The position numbers were made by a program, and so were the translations under genes. The notes under the pieces are model-generated. The model searched no databases and was not told the DNA's origin. It was given only the letters and a program-made list of their open reading frames with translations. 64,000 nucleotides of DNA from Streptomyces sp. MMG1533 (GTDB lineage Bacteria > Actinomycetota > Actinomycetes > Streptomycetales > Streptomycetaceae). Below, piece after piece: positions 27,803-36,975 of the stretch. Where the stretch lies: assembly GCF_001279775.1 (NCBI RefSeq), contig NZ_LGDG01000238.1, positions 3,589 to 67,588 on the forward strand, written 5' to 3'. Positions within the stretch are counted from its first letter, which is position 1. The number at the start of each line of letters is the position of its first letter.

Positions 27803-28704
27803 TGGACCTCCTGAACTACGCCTTCATGCAGCGGGCCCTGCTCGCCGCCGTCCTGGTCGGCATCACGGCCCCGGCCGTCGGCATCTACCTCGTCCAGCGC
27901 CGCCAGGCCCTCATGGGCGACGGCATCGGCCACGTGGCGATGACCGGCGTCGGCCTCGGCTTCCTGCTGTCCTGGTCCCCGGTGTGGATGGCGACGCTCG
28001 TCTCCGTGCTCGGCGCGGTCGCCATGGAGCTGATCCGCTGGTACGGCAAGACCCGCGGCGACATCGCCCTCGCGATGCTCTTCTACGGCGGCATGGCCGG
28101 CGGCGTGATGTTCATCAACCTCGCGCCGACGGGCTCGAACGCGAACCTGACGTCGTACCTCTTCGGCTCGCTCTCGACGGTCAGCGAGTCGGACGTCACG
28201 GCGATCTGTCTGCTGGCCGCCTTCGTGGTCCTGGTCACCCTCGGCCTGCGCCGCCAGCTGTTCGCGGTGAGCCAGGACGAGGAGTTCGCGCGGGTCACCG
28301 GCCTGCCGGTACGTGCCCTGAACCTGCTGACGGCGATCACCGCGGCGGTCACGGTGACGGTCGCGATGCGCGTGGTCGGCCTGCTGCTGGTGTCGGCGCT
28401 GATGGTGGTGCCGGTGGCTGCGGCGCAGCAGCTGAGCCGCAGCTTTGCGGCCACTTTCGCGATCGCCGTGGCCATCGGGGTCTCGGTGACCATCGGCGGC
28501 ACCGTGACGTCGTACTACCAGGACGTGCCGCCCGGCGCGACGATCGTGCTGCTGACCATCGGGGCGTTCATCGTCATGACCGCGCTGGCGGCCCCGCTGG
28601 CCCGGCGGCGCGCGCGGGCAGTGGCGGCCTCACAGCCCGCCGGGGACCCCGCGGAGTGTGCGATTCCGGCCAGCCGGGAGTCCGACGGAAAGGTCGGCGT
28701 CTGA
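27802..28704 (+). CDS. znuB: Zinc ABC transporter permease
   Basis: 300 residues, about 8-9 membrane segments of the ABC-3 family: RRQALMGDGIGHVAMTGVGLG near TM2, GGMAGGVMFINL, MRVVGLLLVSALMVVPVAAA. Forms the channel with ZnuC. Start codon overlaps the znuC stop. The last ~30 residues are a soluble tail. Confidence 0.94.
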   Translation: MDLLNYAFMQRALLAAVLVGITAPAVGIYLVQRRQALMGDGIGHVAMTGVGLGFLLSWSPVWMATLVSVLGAVAMELIRWYGKTRGDIALAMLFYGGMAGGVMFINLAPTGSNANLTSYLFGSLSTVSESDVTAICLLAAFVVLVTLGLRRQLFAVSQDEEFARVTGLPVRALNLLTAITAAVTVTVAMRVVGLLLVSALMVVPVAAAQQLSRSFAATFAIAVAIGVSVTIGGTVTSYYQDVPPGATIVLLTIGAFIVMTALAAPLARRRARAVAASQPAGDPAECAIPASRESDGKVGV

Positions 28705-28764
28705 CCACTGACAGGCCGGGCTGGCACAATGGCCCGGCAGGTGCAGACGTTGAGGAGGCAACCG

Positions 28765-29181
28765 GTGACGACCGCAGGACCGCCCGTGAAGGGCCGCGCC
28801 ACCCGGCAGCGGGCCGCCGTGGCGGCGGCGCTCGACGAGGTCGACGAGTTCCGCAGCGCGCAGGATCTCCACGACATGCTCAAGCACAAGGGCGACTCGG
28901 TCGGGCTGACCACGGTCTACCGCACGCTCCAGTCGCTCGCCGACGCCGGCGAGGTCGACGTGCTGCGCACCTCCGACGGCGAGTCCGTCTACCGCCGATG
29001 CTCCACCGGCGAACACCACCACCACCTCGTCTGCCGCGTCTGCGGCAAGGCCGTCGAGGTCGAGGGCCCGGCGGTGGAGACGTGGGCGGAGGCCATCGCG
29101 TCGGAACACGGGTTCGTGAACGTGGCGCACACGGTGGAGATCTTCGGGACGTGTGAGGACTGCGCGGCGAAGTCGGCCTAG
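28765..29181 (+). CDS. zur: Zinc uptake regulator, Fur family
   Basis: Zinc-sensing repressor, 138 residues. Winged helix about 10-80 (FRSAQDLHDMLKHKGDSVGL, TTVYRTLQSLADAGEVD), metal residues in GEHHHHLVCRVCGKAVEV and the second Cys pair in FGTCEDCA (structural zinc). GTG 28765 has GAGG upstream; an ATG at 28729 would add 12 untypical residues. Immediately follows znuACB and should repress it through the boxes at znuA. Confidence 0.95.
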   Translation: MTTAGPPVKGRATRQRAAVAAALDEVDEFRSAQDLHDMLKHKGDSVGLTTVYRTLQSLADAGEVDVLRTSDGESVYRRCSTGEHHHHLVCRVCGKAVEVEGPAVETWAEAIASEHGFVNVAHTVEIFGTCEDCAAKSA

Positions 29182-29208
29182 CGGTCAGCGGCCCAGCTGC
29201 GGGCAGTC

Positions 29209-29282
29209 GTGCCGCTGGGGCGATGGGGGTCCCCCCGCTCGAGCGAAGTCGAGAGTGGGGGAAGGGGTGGGCGCAGCGGCAC
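29209..29282. repeat. REP-like nested palindrome
   Basis: An inner imperfect hairpin CCCCCGCTCGA...TCGAGAGTGGGGG is enclosed by an outer 9-bp inverted repeat GTGCCGCTG...CAGCGGCAC (29209-29217/29274-29282). It fills the gap between convergent zur and uppS. The core CCGCTCGAGCGAAGTCGAG resembles short palindromes I recall recurring in Streptomyces intergenic regions. Could end both genes. Confidence 0.65.
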
Positions 29283-29343
29283 CCCGCAGCGCCGGGTTAC
29301 GCACCCACCCCCGGCCACCGGTGACACCGGGCGCCCCTCCGGC

Positions 29344-30177
29344 CTACTCCTGCTTGCCCTCCATGGCCAGCAGCTCCTCGTTCGGGATGGCGCCGCCGAA
29401 GCGGCGGTCCCGCGAGGCGAACTCCACGCAGGCACGCCACAGGTCACGCCGGTCGAAGTCCGGCCACAGCACGTTCTGGAAGACCATCTCGGCGTAGGCG
29501 CTCTGCCACAGAAGGTAGTTGGAGGTGCGCTGTTCACCGCTGGGGCGGAGGAACAGATCCACATCCGGCATGTCCGGGTAGTACAGATACTTCTGGATGG
29601 TCTTCTCGGAGACCTTCGACGGGTCGAGCCGCCCCGCCTTCACGTCCTCCGCCATCGCCTGCATCGCGTCCGCGAGCTCGGCACGGCCGCCGTAGTTCAT
29701 GCAGAAGTACAGCGTCAGCTTGTCGTTGTCCTTGGTCTGCTCCTGGGCGACCTGGAGCTCCTTGGCGACGGACTTCCACAGCCGGGGCATACGGCCCACC
29801 CAGCGCACCCGGATCCCCAGCTCGTCGAGCTGGTCACGGGTCCTGCGGATGAAGTCGCGGTTGAAGTTCATCAGGAAGCGCACCTCGTCGGGCGAGCGCT
29901 TCCAGTTCTCGGTGGAGAAGGCGTACAGCGAGATGTTCTTCACACCCATCTCGATCGCGCCCTGGAGCACGTCCAGCACCCGCTCGGCGCCGACCTTGTG
30001 CCCCTCCGTGCGCGGCAGGCCGCGCTCCTTGGCCCAGCGGCCGTTCCCGTCCATGACGATCGCCACGTGGGTGGGGACCAGCTCACCGGGGAGCTTCGGC
30101 GGGCGGGCCCCGGACGGGTGCGGCTCCGGCGTCTTGTACTCACGGCGCTGGCGCCCCAGGATCCCGCGTACGGCCAT
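29344..30177 (-). CDS. uppS: Isoprenyl transferase (undecaprenyl diphosphate synthase type)
   Basis: Cis-prenyltransferase, 277 residues. [20 protein letters not shown] (catalytic Asp), [39 protein letters not shown] and the terminal [29 protein letters not shown]. Makes polyprenyl diphosphate, the carrier for peptidoglycan precursors. Start 30177 (MAVRGILGR). recO lies just upstream on the same strand. Confidence 0.95.
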   Translation of the reverse strand: MAVRGILGRQRREYKTPEPHPSGARPPKLPGELVPTHVAIVMDGNGRWAKERGLPRTEGHKVGAERVLDVLQGAIEMGVKNISLYAFSTENWKRSPDEVRFLMNFNRDFIRRTRDQLDELGIRVRWVGRMPRLWKSVAKELQVAQEQTKDNDKLTLYFCMNYGGRAELADAMQAMAEDVKAGRLDPSKVSEKTIQKYLYYPDMPDVDLFLRPSGEQRTSNYLLWQSAYAEMVFQNVLWPDFDRRDLWRACVEFASRDRRFGGAIPNEELLAMEGKQE

Positions 30178-30215
30178 GGTGCTTCCGTCTCCTCGTGCTT
30201 GTCGGTGCTCGTTGT

Positions 30216-30965
30216 CTAGGACTTCTCGACGTATCGAAGGGAGCGCAGCCCGCGCTCCAGATGCCAGTGCAGGTAGGCGGACACCAGCCCGCTGCCCTCC
30301 CGGACGTACCGCGGCTCGCTCGCGTCCGCGGTCTCCCAGTCTCCCGTAAGCAGCGCCCCGAGGAGTTCCAGGGTCTGCGGCGACGGTACGACACTCCCCG
30401 GCACCCGGCAGTCGACGCAGACCGACCCCCCGGCCGCCACCGAGAAGAACCGGTTCGGCCCGGGCATGCCGCACTTCGCGCAGTCGGTGAAGGTCGGCGC
30501 GTAGCCGTTGACGGCGAGAGAGCGGAGCAGGAACGCGTCGAGGATCAGATGCGGCGCGTGCTCGCCCCGGGCGAGCGTCCGCAGCGCACCGACGAGCAGC
30601 AGGTACTGCTGCACCGCCGGCTCGCCCTCGTGATCGGTGAACCGCTCGGCGGTCTCCAGCATGGCCGTCCCGGCGGTGTAGCGCGCGTAGTCCGCGACGA
30701 TCCCGCCCCCGTACGGCGCGATGGTCTCGCTCTGCGTACACAGTGGCAGCCCGCGCCCGATCAGCTCGCTCCCCCGCGCGAAGAACTGCACGTCGACGTG
30801 GGAGAAGGGCTCCAGCCGGGCCCCGAACTTCGACTTGGTCCTGCGCACCCCACGGGCCACGGCCCGTACCCGCCCGTGACCGCGCGTGAGCAGCGTGATG
30901 ATCCGGTCCGCCTCACCCAGCTTCTGGGTGCGCAGCACGATGCCGTCGTCACGGAACAGACTCAT
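30216..30965 (-). CDS. recO: DNA repair protein RecO
   Basis: 249 residues. OB fold at the N-terminus ([38 protein letters not shown]), helical middle, zinc-finger-like CAKCGMPG and CVDCRVPG. Loads RecA with RecR in gap and break repair. Same strand as uppS, 38 bp upstream, probably cotranscribed. Confidence 0.95.
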   Translation of the reverse strand: MSLFRDDGIVLRTQKLGEADRIITLLTRGHGRVRAVARGVRRTKSKFGARLEPFSHVDVQFFARGSELIGRGLPLCTQSETIAPYGGGIVADYARYTAGTAMLETAERFTDHEGEPAVQQYLLLVGALRTLARGEHAPHLILDAFLLRSLAVNGYAPTFTDCAKCGMPGPNRFFSVAAGGSVCVDCRVPGSVVPSPQTLELLGALLTGDWETADASEPRYVREGSGLVSAYLHWHLERGLRSLRYVEKS

Positions 30966-31011
30966 GGGCCCATTCTCGCCTACTCCGGATGTCCCCCGTC
31001 GTCCCCGTGCT

Positions 31012-31227
31012 TCACGGCACCTCGCCGCGGCTGCGCGCATTGGCATACGTCGTCATCGCGCTCAGCCGCTCGGCCGGCGTGGCATGCCGCACGGCACCCG
31101 GCTCGGCGTCCCACTCCCGCCCTCCGCCGCACGGTCTCAGTTGCACATACGGCCCCTCGTGCCCCATGACGATCCCCACCCGCCCACTCCGGGTGTCCAC
31201 GGCATACGCCCCCACCGGCGGCTTCAC
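31012..31227 (-). CDS. Small conserved Streptomyces protein
   Basis: 71 residues, starting GTG at 31227 (KPPVGAYAVDTRSGRVGIVMG); contains YVQLRPCGGGREWDAEPG and ends ANARSRGEVP. Small proteins of this kind occur beside XRE/DUF397 loci in streptomycetes. Function unknown. The GTG overlaps the upstream gene's stop, so the pair is translationally coupled. Confidence 0.7.
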   Translation of the reverse strand: MKPPVGAYAVDTRSGRVGIVMGHEGPYVQLRPCGGGREWDAEPGAVRHATPAERLSAMTTYANARSRGEVP

Positions 31228-31439
31228 CGCAGCACCGCCGCGAGTCGCTGCGCGGTCTGAACGGAACACCGCCCCAATTCGATGAGCGGACAGGGCGCCT
31301 CCCGCGCAAGACTCACCGGATCGAGCCCGAGTGACGGCAGCGTAATTCCCGCCGCAAGAAGCGCCGCGCGCAATTCTTTCACCGTTTCCTCCGCCTCTTC
31401 GACGCAGAACGCCGAGTGCTGCGACTCCACAGACCTCAC
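31224..31439 (-). CDS. Small conserved protein, coupled partner
   Basis: 71 residues from GTG 31439, with GGGAG seven bases upstream. Begins RSVESQHSAF; a helical region EEAEETVKELRAALLAAGI is followed by LGLDPVSL and ELGRCSVQTAQRLAAVL. No known domain recognised. Divergent from the XRE gene and coupled to the 31012-31227 gene, so the three plus the DUF397 gene probably form one accessory locus. Confidence 0.7.
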   Translation of the reverse strand: MRSVESQHSAFCVEEAEETVKELRAALLAAGITLPSLGLDPVSLAREAPCPLIELGRCSVQTAQRLAAVLR

Positions 31440-31554
31440 CGTGCTCCCCTTCCTTTTCGGGTTTCACTCTTCTCATCTCCACGATGCCCTGCCGGGCCTA
31501 CACTCGGCAGGAGTCTGTGCACTACAAGTGCGGGTCAGCGGAGGGTGATTGGCT

Positions 31555-32388
31555 GTGGCCAATGGTTCACGGCAGGCGGCTTGGGAGTTCTTCGGGACGG
31601 AGCTGAAGCGACGACGCGAGGACGCGGGGATCACTCAGGCGGAACTGGGCTTGAGAGTTTTCGTGTCCGGTGGGTACATCGGACAGTTCGAACAGGCCAT
31701 TCGGAAACCTCAATTGGATGTTGCGCAACGGATTGATGAAATACTACAAACCGATGGCTTTTTCGAACGGCTCTGGAAAAAGCTCATCAAGGAGCAGCCG
31801 TACACGGAGTACTTCGCACACGTGGTGGAGCTGGAGCGGCTGGCGACAGAGATCTGCGAGTACGCGCCGACGGTGATTCCGGGGCTGCTCCAGACGCGGG
31901 AGTACGCGCGAGCGGTGTTCCTGGCGGGCAATCCGCTGGCCACCGACGAGTACATCGAAGAGCTGGTCAGAGGGCGCATGGACCGGACGCAGCTCCTCAA
32001 GGACGCTACACGACCCGTGTATTGGGCGGTCCTGCACGAGACGGCCCTGCGCATCCCGGTCGGCGACGCCGGGGTCATGTCGCACCAGTTGGACCACATC
32101 GCGACGCTGCTGCGGGAGCGCGCAGTGCTACTGCAGGTGCTGCCCTTCGCGGCGGGAGCGCACCCGGCCATGGGCAAGATGATGAAGCTCATGGAGTTCG
32201 AGGACGCGCCGCCAACCGCCTATACGGAGGGGGTGTTTTCGGGGAACCTGCTGGACGAACCGGCGGTGGTGAAGCGGGTCCGGGCGTCCTACGATCACAT
32301 CAGGGCCGCCGCGTTGTCGCCGGAGGCGACCCTGGCCCTGATCGAGTCGGTGGCGGAGGACTACAGACGATGCGCGAGTACGGCCTGA
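31555..32388 (+). CDS. XRE regulator with DUF5753 domain
   Basis: 277 residues. HTH about 12-65 (FGTELKRRREDAGITQAELG), then the DUF5753 ligand domain: YAPTVIPGLLQTREYARAVF, VYWAVLHETALR, LLQVLPFAAGAHPAM. GTG 31555 sits nine bases after GGAGGG; a TTG two codons earlier is too close. Codons such as ATA and CTA near 31741 and low GC in the first third stand out, hinting at acquisition. Overlaps the DUF397 gene, its usual partner. Confidence 0.9.
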   Translation: MANGSRQAAWEFFGTELKRRREDAGITQAELGLRVFVSGGYIGQFEQAIRKPQLDVAQRIDEILQTDGFFERLWKKLIKEQPYTEYFAHVVELERLATEICEYAPTVIPGLLQTREYARAVFLAGNPLATDEYIEELVRGRMDRTQLLKDATRPVYWAVLHETALRIPVGDAGVMSHQLDHIATLLRERAVLLQVLPFAAGAHPAMGKMMKLMEFEDAPPTAYTEGVFSGNLLDEPAVVKRVRASYDHIRAAALSPEATLALIESVAEDYRRCASTA

Positions 32389-32645
32389 GCAGCGCCCGCT
32401 GGCGCAAGAGCACATACAGCGACGGCAACGGGGGCGATTGCGTCGAGGTCGCGTACGACTTCCCGGGCGCCGCCCGCTGGCGCAAGAGCACCTACAGCGG
32501 CGGCGACGGCGGGGAGGACTGCGTCGAGGTCGCCGACGGAGTCCCCGGCGTCGTGCCGGTCCGGGACTCCAAACTCGCCTCGGGCAGCCCCGTCCTCGTC
32601 TTCCCCGCACGCTCTTGGACCGGCTTCCTCGGCCTTCTCAAGTAG
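32370..32645 (+). CDS. DUF397 protein with duplicated N-terminal half
   Basis: 91 residues. ARWRKSTYSDGNGGDCVEVA is followed at once by ARWRKSTYSGGDGGEDCVEVA, then VPVRDSKLASGSPVLVFPA. A normal DUF397 protein has this W/R-K-S-x-S...CVEVA block once. ATG at 32370 lies inside the XRE gene (19-bp overlap), so translation is coupled. XRE/DUF397 pairs behave as antagonist or developmental modules in Streptomyces. Confidence 0.88.
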   Translation: MREYGLSSARWRKSTYSDGNGGDCVEVAYDFPGAARWRKSTYSGGDGGEDCVEVADGVPGVVPVRDSKLASGSPVLVFPARSWTGFLGLLK

Positions 32646-33594
32646 CGGCGCATCCTCGAATGGCCTGGACGGCCAGTTGGTCACGGATCCGCTGGACCAG
32701 GTTCTGCCACTGGCGAGTGAACCCCGGATCCCGTTCCAGCACGTCCCACAGGTGACGCAGGGCGGGGTCCACGTGGGCGCCCGGCATCCAGAGATGCAGC
32801 AGATGGTCGATGGCCGGGCGCAGCTCCAGGATCGCCGACGACCCGTCCACCGTGCCGAGCCGGCTGATGTCCAGCATGTGCACGACGGTCGTCAGCAGCC
32901 AGTCGTGCAGCGCGAGGTCCTCGCACAGACCGGCGGCCGCGCCGGCCGGGATGTCCTCCGGCAGCCGCAGCTCCACGGTCCGCAGCCCGTCCTCGGCCAG
33001 CCTGAAGCGCACCAGCGTGGGCCCCTCGCCCCCGGTCGCCCGCAGCGCCGCCCAACGCAGCCGTGTCCGCCGGGACTTGAAGGGCACCCGGTGATCGAGG
33101 AGCGGATGACGCACAAGTTGGGCGAGCATGCCGTCCGCGATCGTTCCGAGGTCGAGTTCACCGCGCTCGGCTCCCTCCAGCACCCCCTCTGCCGCGGCCT
33201 GCTCCGGCAGCTTGCCGAAGGGTTCGACGATGCCGGGCCGGAGGAGGTAGTGCCCCCAGGGACGCCGCAGGCCGGGACCGGCCGCCGGGGCACTGAAGTA
33301 CGCGCCGGCCTGGAGCAGTCGTCCCTCGGTGAGCGCGGCACGGGTGATCACCGTGCCTACGGCCCGGACCTTGGCACCGTTGGAGGTGGGCAGCCGGCAG
33401 TCCACGCCGGTCAGGATCTCGGGGGAACGGACGTACAGATTGGGCCGCTCGGAGACCCGTTCGTGTTCGTCCATGCGCAGCCTGAGCAGTTGGGCTGCGG
33501 CGCGGCCGTCCAGGGCGAGGAGGGTCGGAAGCAGACAGGTGCGCACCTCACCGCAGGCGAGGACCGGACGCGCCTGCTGTCGCGGGGACGTCAT
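32638..33594 (-). CDS. SCO2521-family protein
   Basis: 318 residues, function unknown. Recognised as SCO2521-type by overall sequence and by its position directly after a SCO2522-type gene (one base between stop and start). Contains GEVRTCLLPTLLALDGRAAA, RPWGHYLLRPG, and a C-terminal helical part (MPGAHVDPALRHLWDVLERD). No signal peptide or clear catalytic motif. Family members are normally clustered with SCO2522-2525 types, a system of unknown purpose. Confidence 0.7.
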   Translation of the reverse strand: MTSPRQQARPVLACGEVRTCLLPTLLALDGRAAAQLLRLRMDEHERVSERPNLYVRSPEILTGVDCRLPTSNGAKVRAVGTVITRAALTEGRLLQAGAYFSAPAAGPGLRRPWGHYLLRPGIVEPFGKLPEQAAAEGVLEGAERGELDLGTIADGMLAQLVRHPLLDHRVPFKSRRTRLRWAALRATGGEGPTLVRFRLAEDGLRTVELRLPEDIPAGAAAGLCEDLALHDWLLTTVVHMLDISRLGTVDGSSAILELRPAIDHLLHLWMPGAHVDPALRHLWDVLERDPGFTRQWQNLVQRIRDQLAVQAIRGCAAT

Positions 33595-33595
33595 G

Positions 33596-34582
33596 TCACG
33601 TCCCCTCGGGCGGGAAGAAGTCGGCCGGCTCCTCGTAGAAAACGTAGGTGGCGCGCTGTGCGACCGCCGTCGGCACCGCGGCCCCTTCGCGGGCGGACCG
33701 CTCGGCGACCTGCCGCAGCGCGCCGGAGTCGACGTCGACCTGGTCGAGGATGAGCCGGACGGCGTCCTCGACGGCCAGGAAGCGGTTCGGCAGCAGCGTG
33801 CAGGTGCGGTAGGCGCTGAAGGGTGCGGCGGAGGCGTTGAGCCTGAGCAGCGGGGGCAGGCGGTCCCAGTCGTCCGGGAAGTCCCCGCCGTCCCAGGGGC
33901 GCGGGGTCAGCACGGGCTTGCCAAGGTGTCGTAGGAGTCCGAGCCGGGCAAGCTGCCACACGGCGGCCATAAAGGCGCAGGACCACACGCGCCGGTCGCC
34001 CTCCTCGGACCACAGCTCGACGTCCATGAACACCGAGTGATTGCGGGCCGCGGTCTCCTGCGGCGGCTGCCAGGTCTTGACATCGCCCAGGGCACTGCGC
34101 CGATCGGTGGGCGTGCGTCGGCCGTTGGCGAGCCAGCCGGTCTGGCTGGCGGGCGGGCGGAAGCCGTAGGTGCCGGGCGGCGGGGACTCGACGATGCGGT
34201 GCAGGACGGACTCGGCCGGTTCGATCCGGTCGGCTACGGCACAGCCGGACTCGCGAGCCAGGTAGTCGACGACCAGTCCCGCCCGCTCGGCCTCTTTGAG
34301 GACGAGCGGGACGAGTTCGGCCGGACTGGAGAAACGGGTGAAGTAGTCGTCGATGAGGAAGCAGGTACTGATGCGGGTCCGTTTGAGACCGGCGCGGCGG
34401 GCGGCGGAGGCGCGGGCGGCGTCCATCCAGACGCGCACCTCGGCGAAGTGCTCGCGCAGTCGGCCGGGTCCGGCCTCGAAGTCCTCCATGTAGAGATGGC
34501 CCAGTTCCAGCGAGAGATGGGAAAGCGGTACGGACTGGGTGCGGGGCTCCGCGGTGGACTCCCGGAACACGGACTCCGTCAC
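33596..34582 (-). CDS. SCO2522-family protein
   Basis: 328 residues, unknown function. GTG 34582 follows GGAG six bases upstream; an extension to 34645 is less likely. Motifs seen: LSHLSLELGHLYMEDFEAG, STCFLIDDYFTRF, HSVFMDVELWSEEGDRR, FLAVEDAVRLILDQVDVD and a C-terminal ATYVFYEEPADFFPPEG. Translationally adjacent to the SCO2521-family gene. Expected next partners (P-loop SCO2523 type, SCO2524 type) are missing or broken here. Confidence 0.7.
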   Translation of the reverse strand: MTESVFRESTAEPRTQSVPLSHLSLELGHLYMEDFEAGPGRLREHFAEVRVWMDAARASAARRAGLKRTRISTCFLIDDYFTRFSSPAELVPLVLKEAERAGLVVDYLARESGCAVADRIEPAESVLHRIVESPPPGTYGFRPPASQTGWLANGRRTPTDRRSALGDVKTWQPPQETAARNHSVFMDVELWSEEGDRRVWSCAFMAAVWQLARLGLLRHLGKPVLTPRPWDGGDFPDDWDRLPPLLRLNASAAPFSAYRTCTLLPNRFLAVEDAVRLILDQVDVDSGALRQVAERSAREGAAVPTAVAQRATYVFYEEPADFFPPEGT

Positions 34583-34735
34583 AGCTGTCTCCACTTCGTG
34601 TCGTGGACCGTGCAGGCCTCGGAATTCACCACGGCGGCGCCTCAACGGTACCTGTGCGCAGGGAAGTTGATCTGTAGGATTCAGCGACCGGCGAGCGCGC
34701 GACCCATGAGGTCGAGCTGAACGAAACGGACGGAC

Positions 34736-35953
34736 ATGGCTGCATGGTCCACCCGGGCGGCCTCCCCCGCCGATCTGGCCCCGCTCCGCTCCCTGCTGGC
34801 CGATTCGTGCGAGAGCGCGGTCATTCCTTCGTCGGAACTCCTTGCCGACGCCATCGACCGTGAACTGGTGCAGGTAGCCGAATACGAGGGCGAGTTGGTG
34901 GGGTGCGTGGCCGCGGAAATGCCGTCACCGGGGCATGCGCGGCTGTCCGTGATCGCGATCCGGGCCGGAATGCGCCGGCGGGGCATGGCCTCACGGCTGC
35001 TGACCGAGACGGTGAAGAAGCTGCACCGGACCTCGAGCGAGCCGCCGCTGATATCCGCCCTGGCGACCACGGAGCAACTGGCGGTGACCCACCTCCTGCT
35101 GGCGTGCGGTTTCATCGGGACCCGGATCATGCGCACCGGCGGCAGGACGGGCGCCCTCCCCATCCACTACCAGTACAAGTCCCGTGTGGAGTACCTGGAT
35201 CCGGACGCCCGGCATCTCGTGCATGTCACCGCCCACGAGCAGCTCAAGGAATCCCTGTCGCCCTCCGACCACGCGGTGACGGCGCTGGTGCCCCTGGGCG
35301 GTAAACCGGCGTTCGAAATAGCGCGGTTCGAGCAGGACGACCCGGCGGCCCTCCAGTCGGGGGAGGCCGCGGCCGGCATCGCCTTCTCCGGTTCGATACT
35401 CGCCGCCATCACCTTCCTGCTGGGCTTCGCCTTCTCGTCGACCCGGTTCCCCGACGACGTGCGGCTGCTCCTCATCGGGGCGACGTTCAGCACCGTGCTC
35501 TCCCTGATCGTCTACGCGAGCGCCTCCGGCGAACTCGCCCGGATCCGCTCGAACTCGTTCGGCAGGATCATGAAGTGGGGAAACGTGCTCTCCGAGTACG
35601 GAGGCGTGCTCCCCTTCCTGATCTCGCTTCCCGTCACCTACGCGCAGGCCAGCGGCGACCCTTGGACGACGATGGTCCTGGCCGTCGTACTCAGCGCCGC
35701 GATCGCCTGGTACGAGCGGTCCGAGTTCTCCATCGCCCACCGGTTCCGCCGAAGCCGGTTCGAGCTCGCCCTGACGATGCTGACGGCGGCCTCGCCGACG
35801 GTCGGCGCGGCGCTGGTGGCGGCGGACGCCACCAGCTGGCCGTGGACCACCGCCCTGACCCTCACGCTCGCGGCCCGGACCTGGCTGTATCTGTTCCGCC
35901 GGGGTGCGGAGGCCGACATCGCGGAGCGCCGGCAGTGGCAGATCAAGGAGTAG
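34736..35953 (+). CDS. GNAT acetyltransferase fused to six-segment membrane domain
   Basis: 405 residues. Residues ~1-140 are a GNAT domain with the acetyl-CoA loop VIAIRAGMRRRGMASRLL. After a soluble linker to ~215 come about six hydrophobic segments (for example SGSILAAITFLLGFAF, LIGATFSTVLSLIVYA, WTTALTLTLAARTWLYLF). I do not recognise this fusion as a named family. It is on the opposite strand to the cluster it interrupts, and its 3' end overlaps the oxidase gene by 11 bp. Substrate unknown. Confidence 0.75.
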   Translation: MAAWSTRAASPADLAPLRSLLADSCESAVIPSSELLADAIDRELVQVAEYEGELVGCVAAEMPSPGHARLSVIAIRAGMRRRGMASRLLTETVKKLHRTSSEPPLISALATTEQLAVTHLLLACGFIGTRIMRTGGRTGALPIHYQYKSRVEYLDPDARHLVHVTAHEQLKESLSPSDHAVTALVPLGGKPAFEIARFEQDDPAALQSGEAAAGIAFSGSILAAITFLLGFAFSSTRFPDDVRLLLIGATFSTVLSLIVYASASGELARIRSNSFGRIMKWGNVLSEYGGVLPFLISLPVTYAQASGDPWTTMVLAVVLSAAIAWYERSEFSIAHRFRRSRFELALTMLTAASPTVGAALVAADATSWPWTTALTLTLAARTWLYLFRRGAEADIAERRQWQIKE

Positions 35954-36905
35954 GTCCCGCTGTCGTACGGACCCGCTGTGCCACCTCGCGGGCGCACCCC
36001 CAGGACAGCGTCAGTCCGGCGCCGCCGTGGCCGTAGTTGTGCAGCAGCAGGGTGTCCTCGTGCCGCTCGTCCGTGAGCCGGACCCGGCTGCGGACCGGCC
36101 GCAGCCCCACCCGATACCCCAGCACCCGGGCTTCGCCGATCGACGGCTCCACGGCCGCGCAGCGGCGGACGATCTCCCGGGCCGAGGCCTCGTCCGGGCT
36201 CAGATCCCAGTTGCCCCGCTCCGCCGTACCGCCCAGAACCAGCACGTCGGCGTGCGGATAGATGTAGGTGAGGTCCTCGGCCCCGGGGGTGTCGTCGCAC
36301 CAGAAGGTCCGGATGCCGGGGTTCTCCACCACGACGAGCTGGCCGCGCACCGCGTCGACCGAAGCGTCGTCCGCGAGGAACCGGGCGTCGGCGCCCGAGC
36401 AGTTGACGACCACCTGTGCTTCCCGGAGGGCCTCGTCGAGCCTGTCGTAGCGGTGGCGGCGCAGGGTTCCGCCCGCCTGCTCGAGCCGTCGGACGAGGTA
36501 GTTCAGGTACCGGGGCATGTCGACGAGAGGGGCGCGGTAGCGCCACCCGGCAACGAACCCCTGCCGGAGCTCGTCCGGCCGGCACAGGCGCGCGCCCACC
36601 AGGCCGCCCCACACCGGCATGTCGCACGGGAGCCTGGATTCCTGAGTGCCCTCCACCAGTCGGATCCCCGTGTCCGCGTCGGGGCTCAGCGCGACAAGTT
36701 CCGACAGGGTCTCCCGGCTCCACCGTTCGACCAGGTCACTGGGTTCGGCGAGATACGGGTCCCACATCGCGCCCGCGGCCGCCGAGGTCGTCTCGCCCGG
36801 GGACCGGTCGGTGTCCACCCGGACGTCCATTCCGGACTCCGCCAGACACACCGCCGTGGTGAGCCCTGAGACTCCGGCGCCGATCACCACCGCCTTGGCC
36901 GACAC
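35943..36905 (-). CDS. FAD-dependent D-amino-acid-oxidase-like enzyme
   Basis: 320 residues, DAO family. Rossmann GxGxxG as VIGAGVSGLTTAVCLAESG at the N-terminus, TTSAAAGAMWDPYL (FAD-binding loop), VNCSGADARFLADD, GLRPVRSRVRL (substrate Arg) and a C-terminal NYGHGGAGLTLSWGCA. Oxidises D-amino acids or similar amines to imino acid plus H2O2. GTG 36905 has GGAGG eight bases upstream. Sits between SCO2522-type and SCO2524-type sequences. Confidence 0.85.
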   Translation of the reverse strand: MSAKAVVIGAGVSGLTTAVCLAESGMDVRVDTDRSPGETTSAAAGAMWDPYLAEPSDLVERWSRETLSELVALSPDADTGIRLVEGTQESRLPCDMPVWGGLVGARLCRPDELRQGFVAGWRYRAPLVDMPRYLNYLVRRLEQAGGTLRRHRYDRLDEALREAQVVVNCSGADARFLADDASVDAVRGQLVVVENPGIRTFWCDDTPGAEDLTYIYPHADVLVLGGTAERGNWDLSPDEASAREIVRRCAAVEPSIGEARVLGYRVGLRPVRSRVRLTDERHEDTLLLHNYGHGGAGLTLSWGCAREVAQRVRTTAGPTP

Positions 36906-36975
36906 TGCTTTCGCCTCCGTCGTCCGGCTCTGTGAGCGCCCGGGCTCGGGCAACGTTGTCACCGGGGCTTCGAGA

